From positions 1 to 61,042 of the forward strand of contig NZ_WCJE01000011.1 of the NCBI RefSeq assembly GCF_016743335.1: 61,042 nucleotides of DNA. Direction: 5' to 3'. The position numbers and the translations under genes are program-made. This DNA is from Streptococcus suis (GTDB lineage: Bacteria > Bacillota > Bacilli > Lactobacillales > Streptococcaceae). The notes under the pieces are model-generated. The model was not told the origin of the DNA, searched no databases, and saw only the letters and a program-made list of their open reading frames with translations. This document shows positions 59,341 through 61,042 of this stretch, piece after piece. Every line of letters starts with the position of its first letter. Position 1 is the stretch's first letter.

Positions 59341-61042
<1,702 letters not shown>

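Overview
The window is a chromosomal segment of a low-GC Firmicute and fits the genus Streptococcus, most probably Streptococcus suis or a close relative. The evidence is the gene order rarA - 6S RNA - tRNA-Lys, the mutS-argR-argS block, the pneumococcal-type malQ/malXCDA/malR locus, DUF3013, and strong AGGAGG ribosome binding sites. The species is inferred from gene content; no database search was run.

Layout. 1-4.1 kb: DUF554 protein, rsmE-prmA, a structured non-coding stretch that looks like a broken holin-like toxin locus, and a small ASCH/DUF3013/MazG-like operon. 4.2-5.8 kb: rarA, 6S RNA, tRNA-Lys. 5.9-9.8 kb: anaerobic ribonucleotide reductase operon (nrdD, a 44-aa protein, a 5'-nucleotidase remnant, a GNAT enzyme, nrdG) behind paired NrdR-like boxes. 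9.9-11 kb: a LytTR/DUF3021 membrane-linked regulator pair. 11.1-14.4 kb: a redox cluster (DUF998-like membrane protein, flavoprotein disulfide reductase, DJ-1/PfpI protein) divergent from an OhrR-like MarR regulator, with back-to-back promoters and two matching operators. 14.6-20 kb: mutS, argR, argS. 20-22 kb: a MITE-like element and a secreted CHAP/SH3b protein.

22-28.5 kb is the most interesting region: a lactococcin 972-type bacteriocin with its DUF1430 permease, ATPase and a small partner protein, preceded by two tandem ComR-type (HTH + TPR) regulators. Between regulators and bacteriocin lie two palindromes of the ComR-box type (GACAT-N2-ATGTC). One is centred about 42 bp upstream of the predicted start of a transcript that begins with an unannotated 18-codon ORF encoding MFGYFKILDISGWWIKRG, a ComS-like peptide with a Trp-Trp motif. 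This looks like a complete peptide-pheromone circuit driving a bacteriocin operon.

28.5-38 kb is the maltodextrin locus (malQ divergent from malX-malC-malD-malA-malR-pulA) with promoters, a cre site and MalR-type operators. 38-41.3 kb: nrdI (paired NrdR-like boxes 31 bp apart), a YitT protein and aspS. 41.3-53.7 kb: ElaA-type GNAT, aldo/keto reductase, a glycosyltransferase, two GH3 glycosidases (one membrane-tethered with reversed domain order), GtrA, an AgrCA-like LytTR two-component pair and a membrane-anchored phosphoesterase. Both GH3 promoters carry the same twin direct repeats at 21-bp spacing, so the adjacent LytTR regulator probably controls them. 53.7-56.6 kb: a lipoprotein flavocytochrome-type reductase under a Rex-like operator, a membrane thioredoxin-like protein and rpsD. 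56.7-58.5 kb: two tandem MITE units abutting an ISAs1-family insertion sequence that shares their ends. 58.5-61 kb: an RpiR regulator, a GH4 6-phospho-alpha-glucosidase and the end of a glucoside PTS permease that runs off the window.
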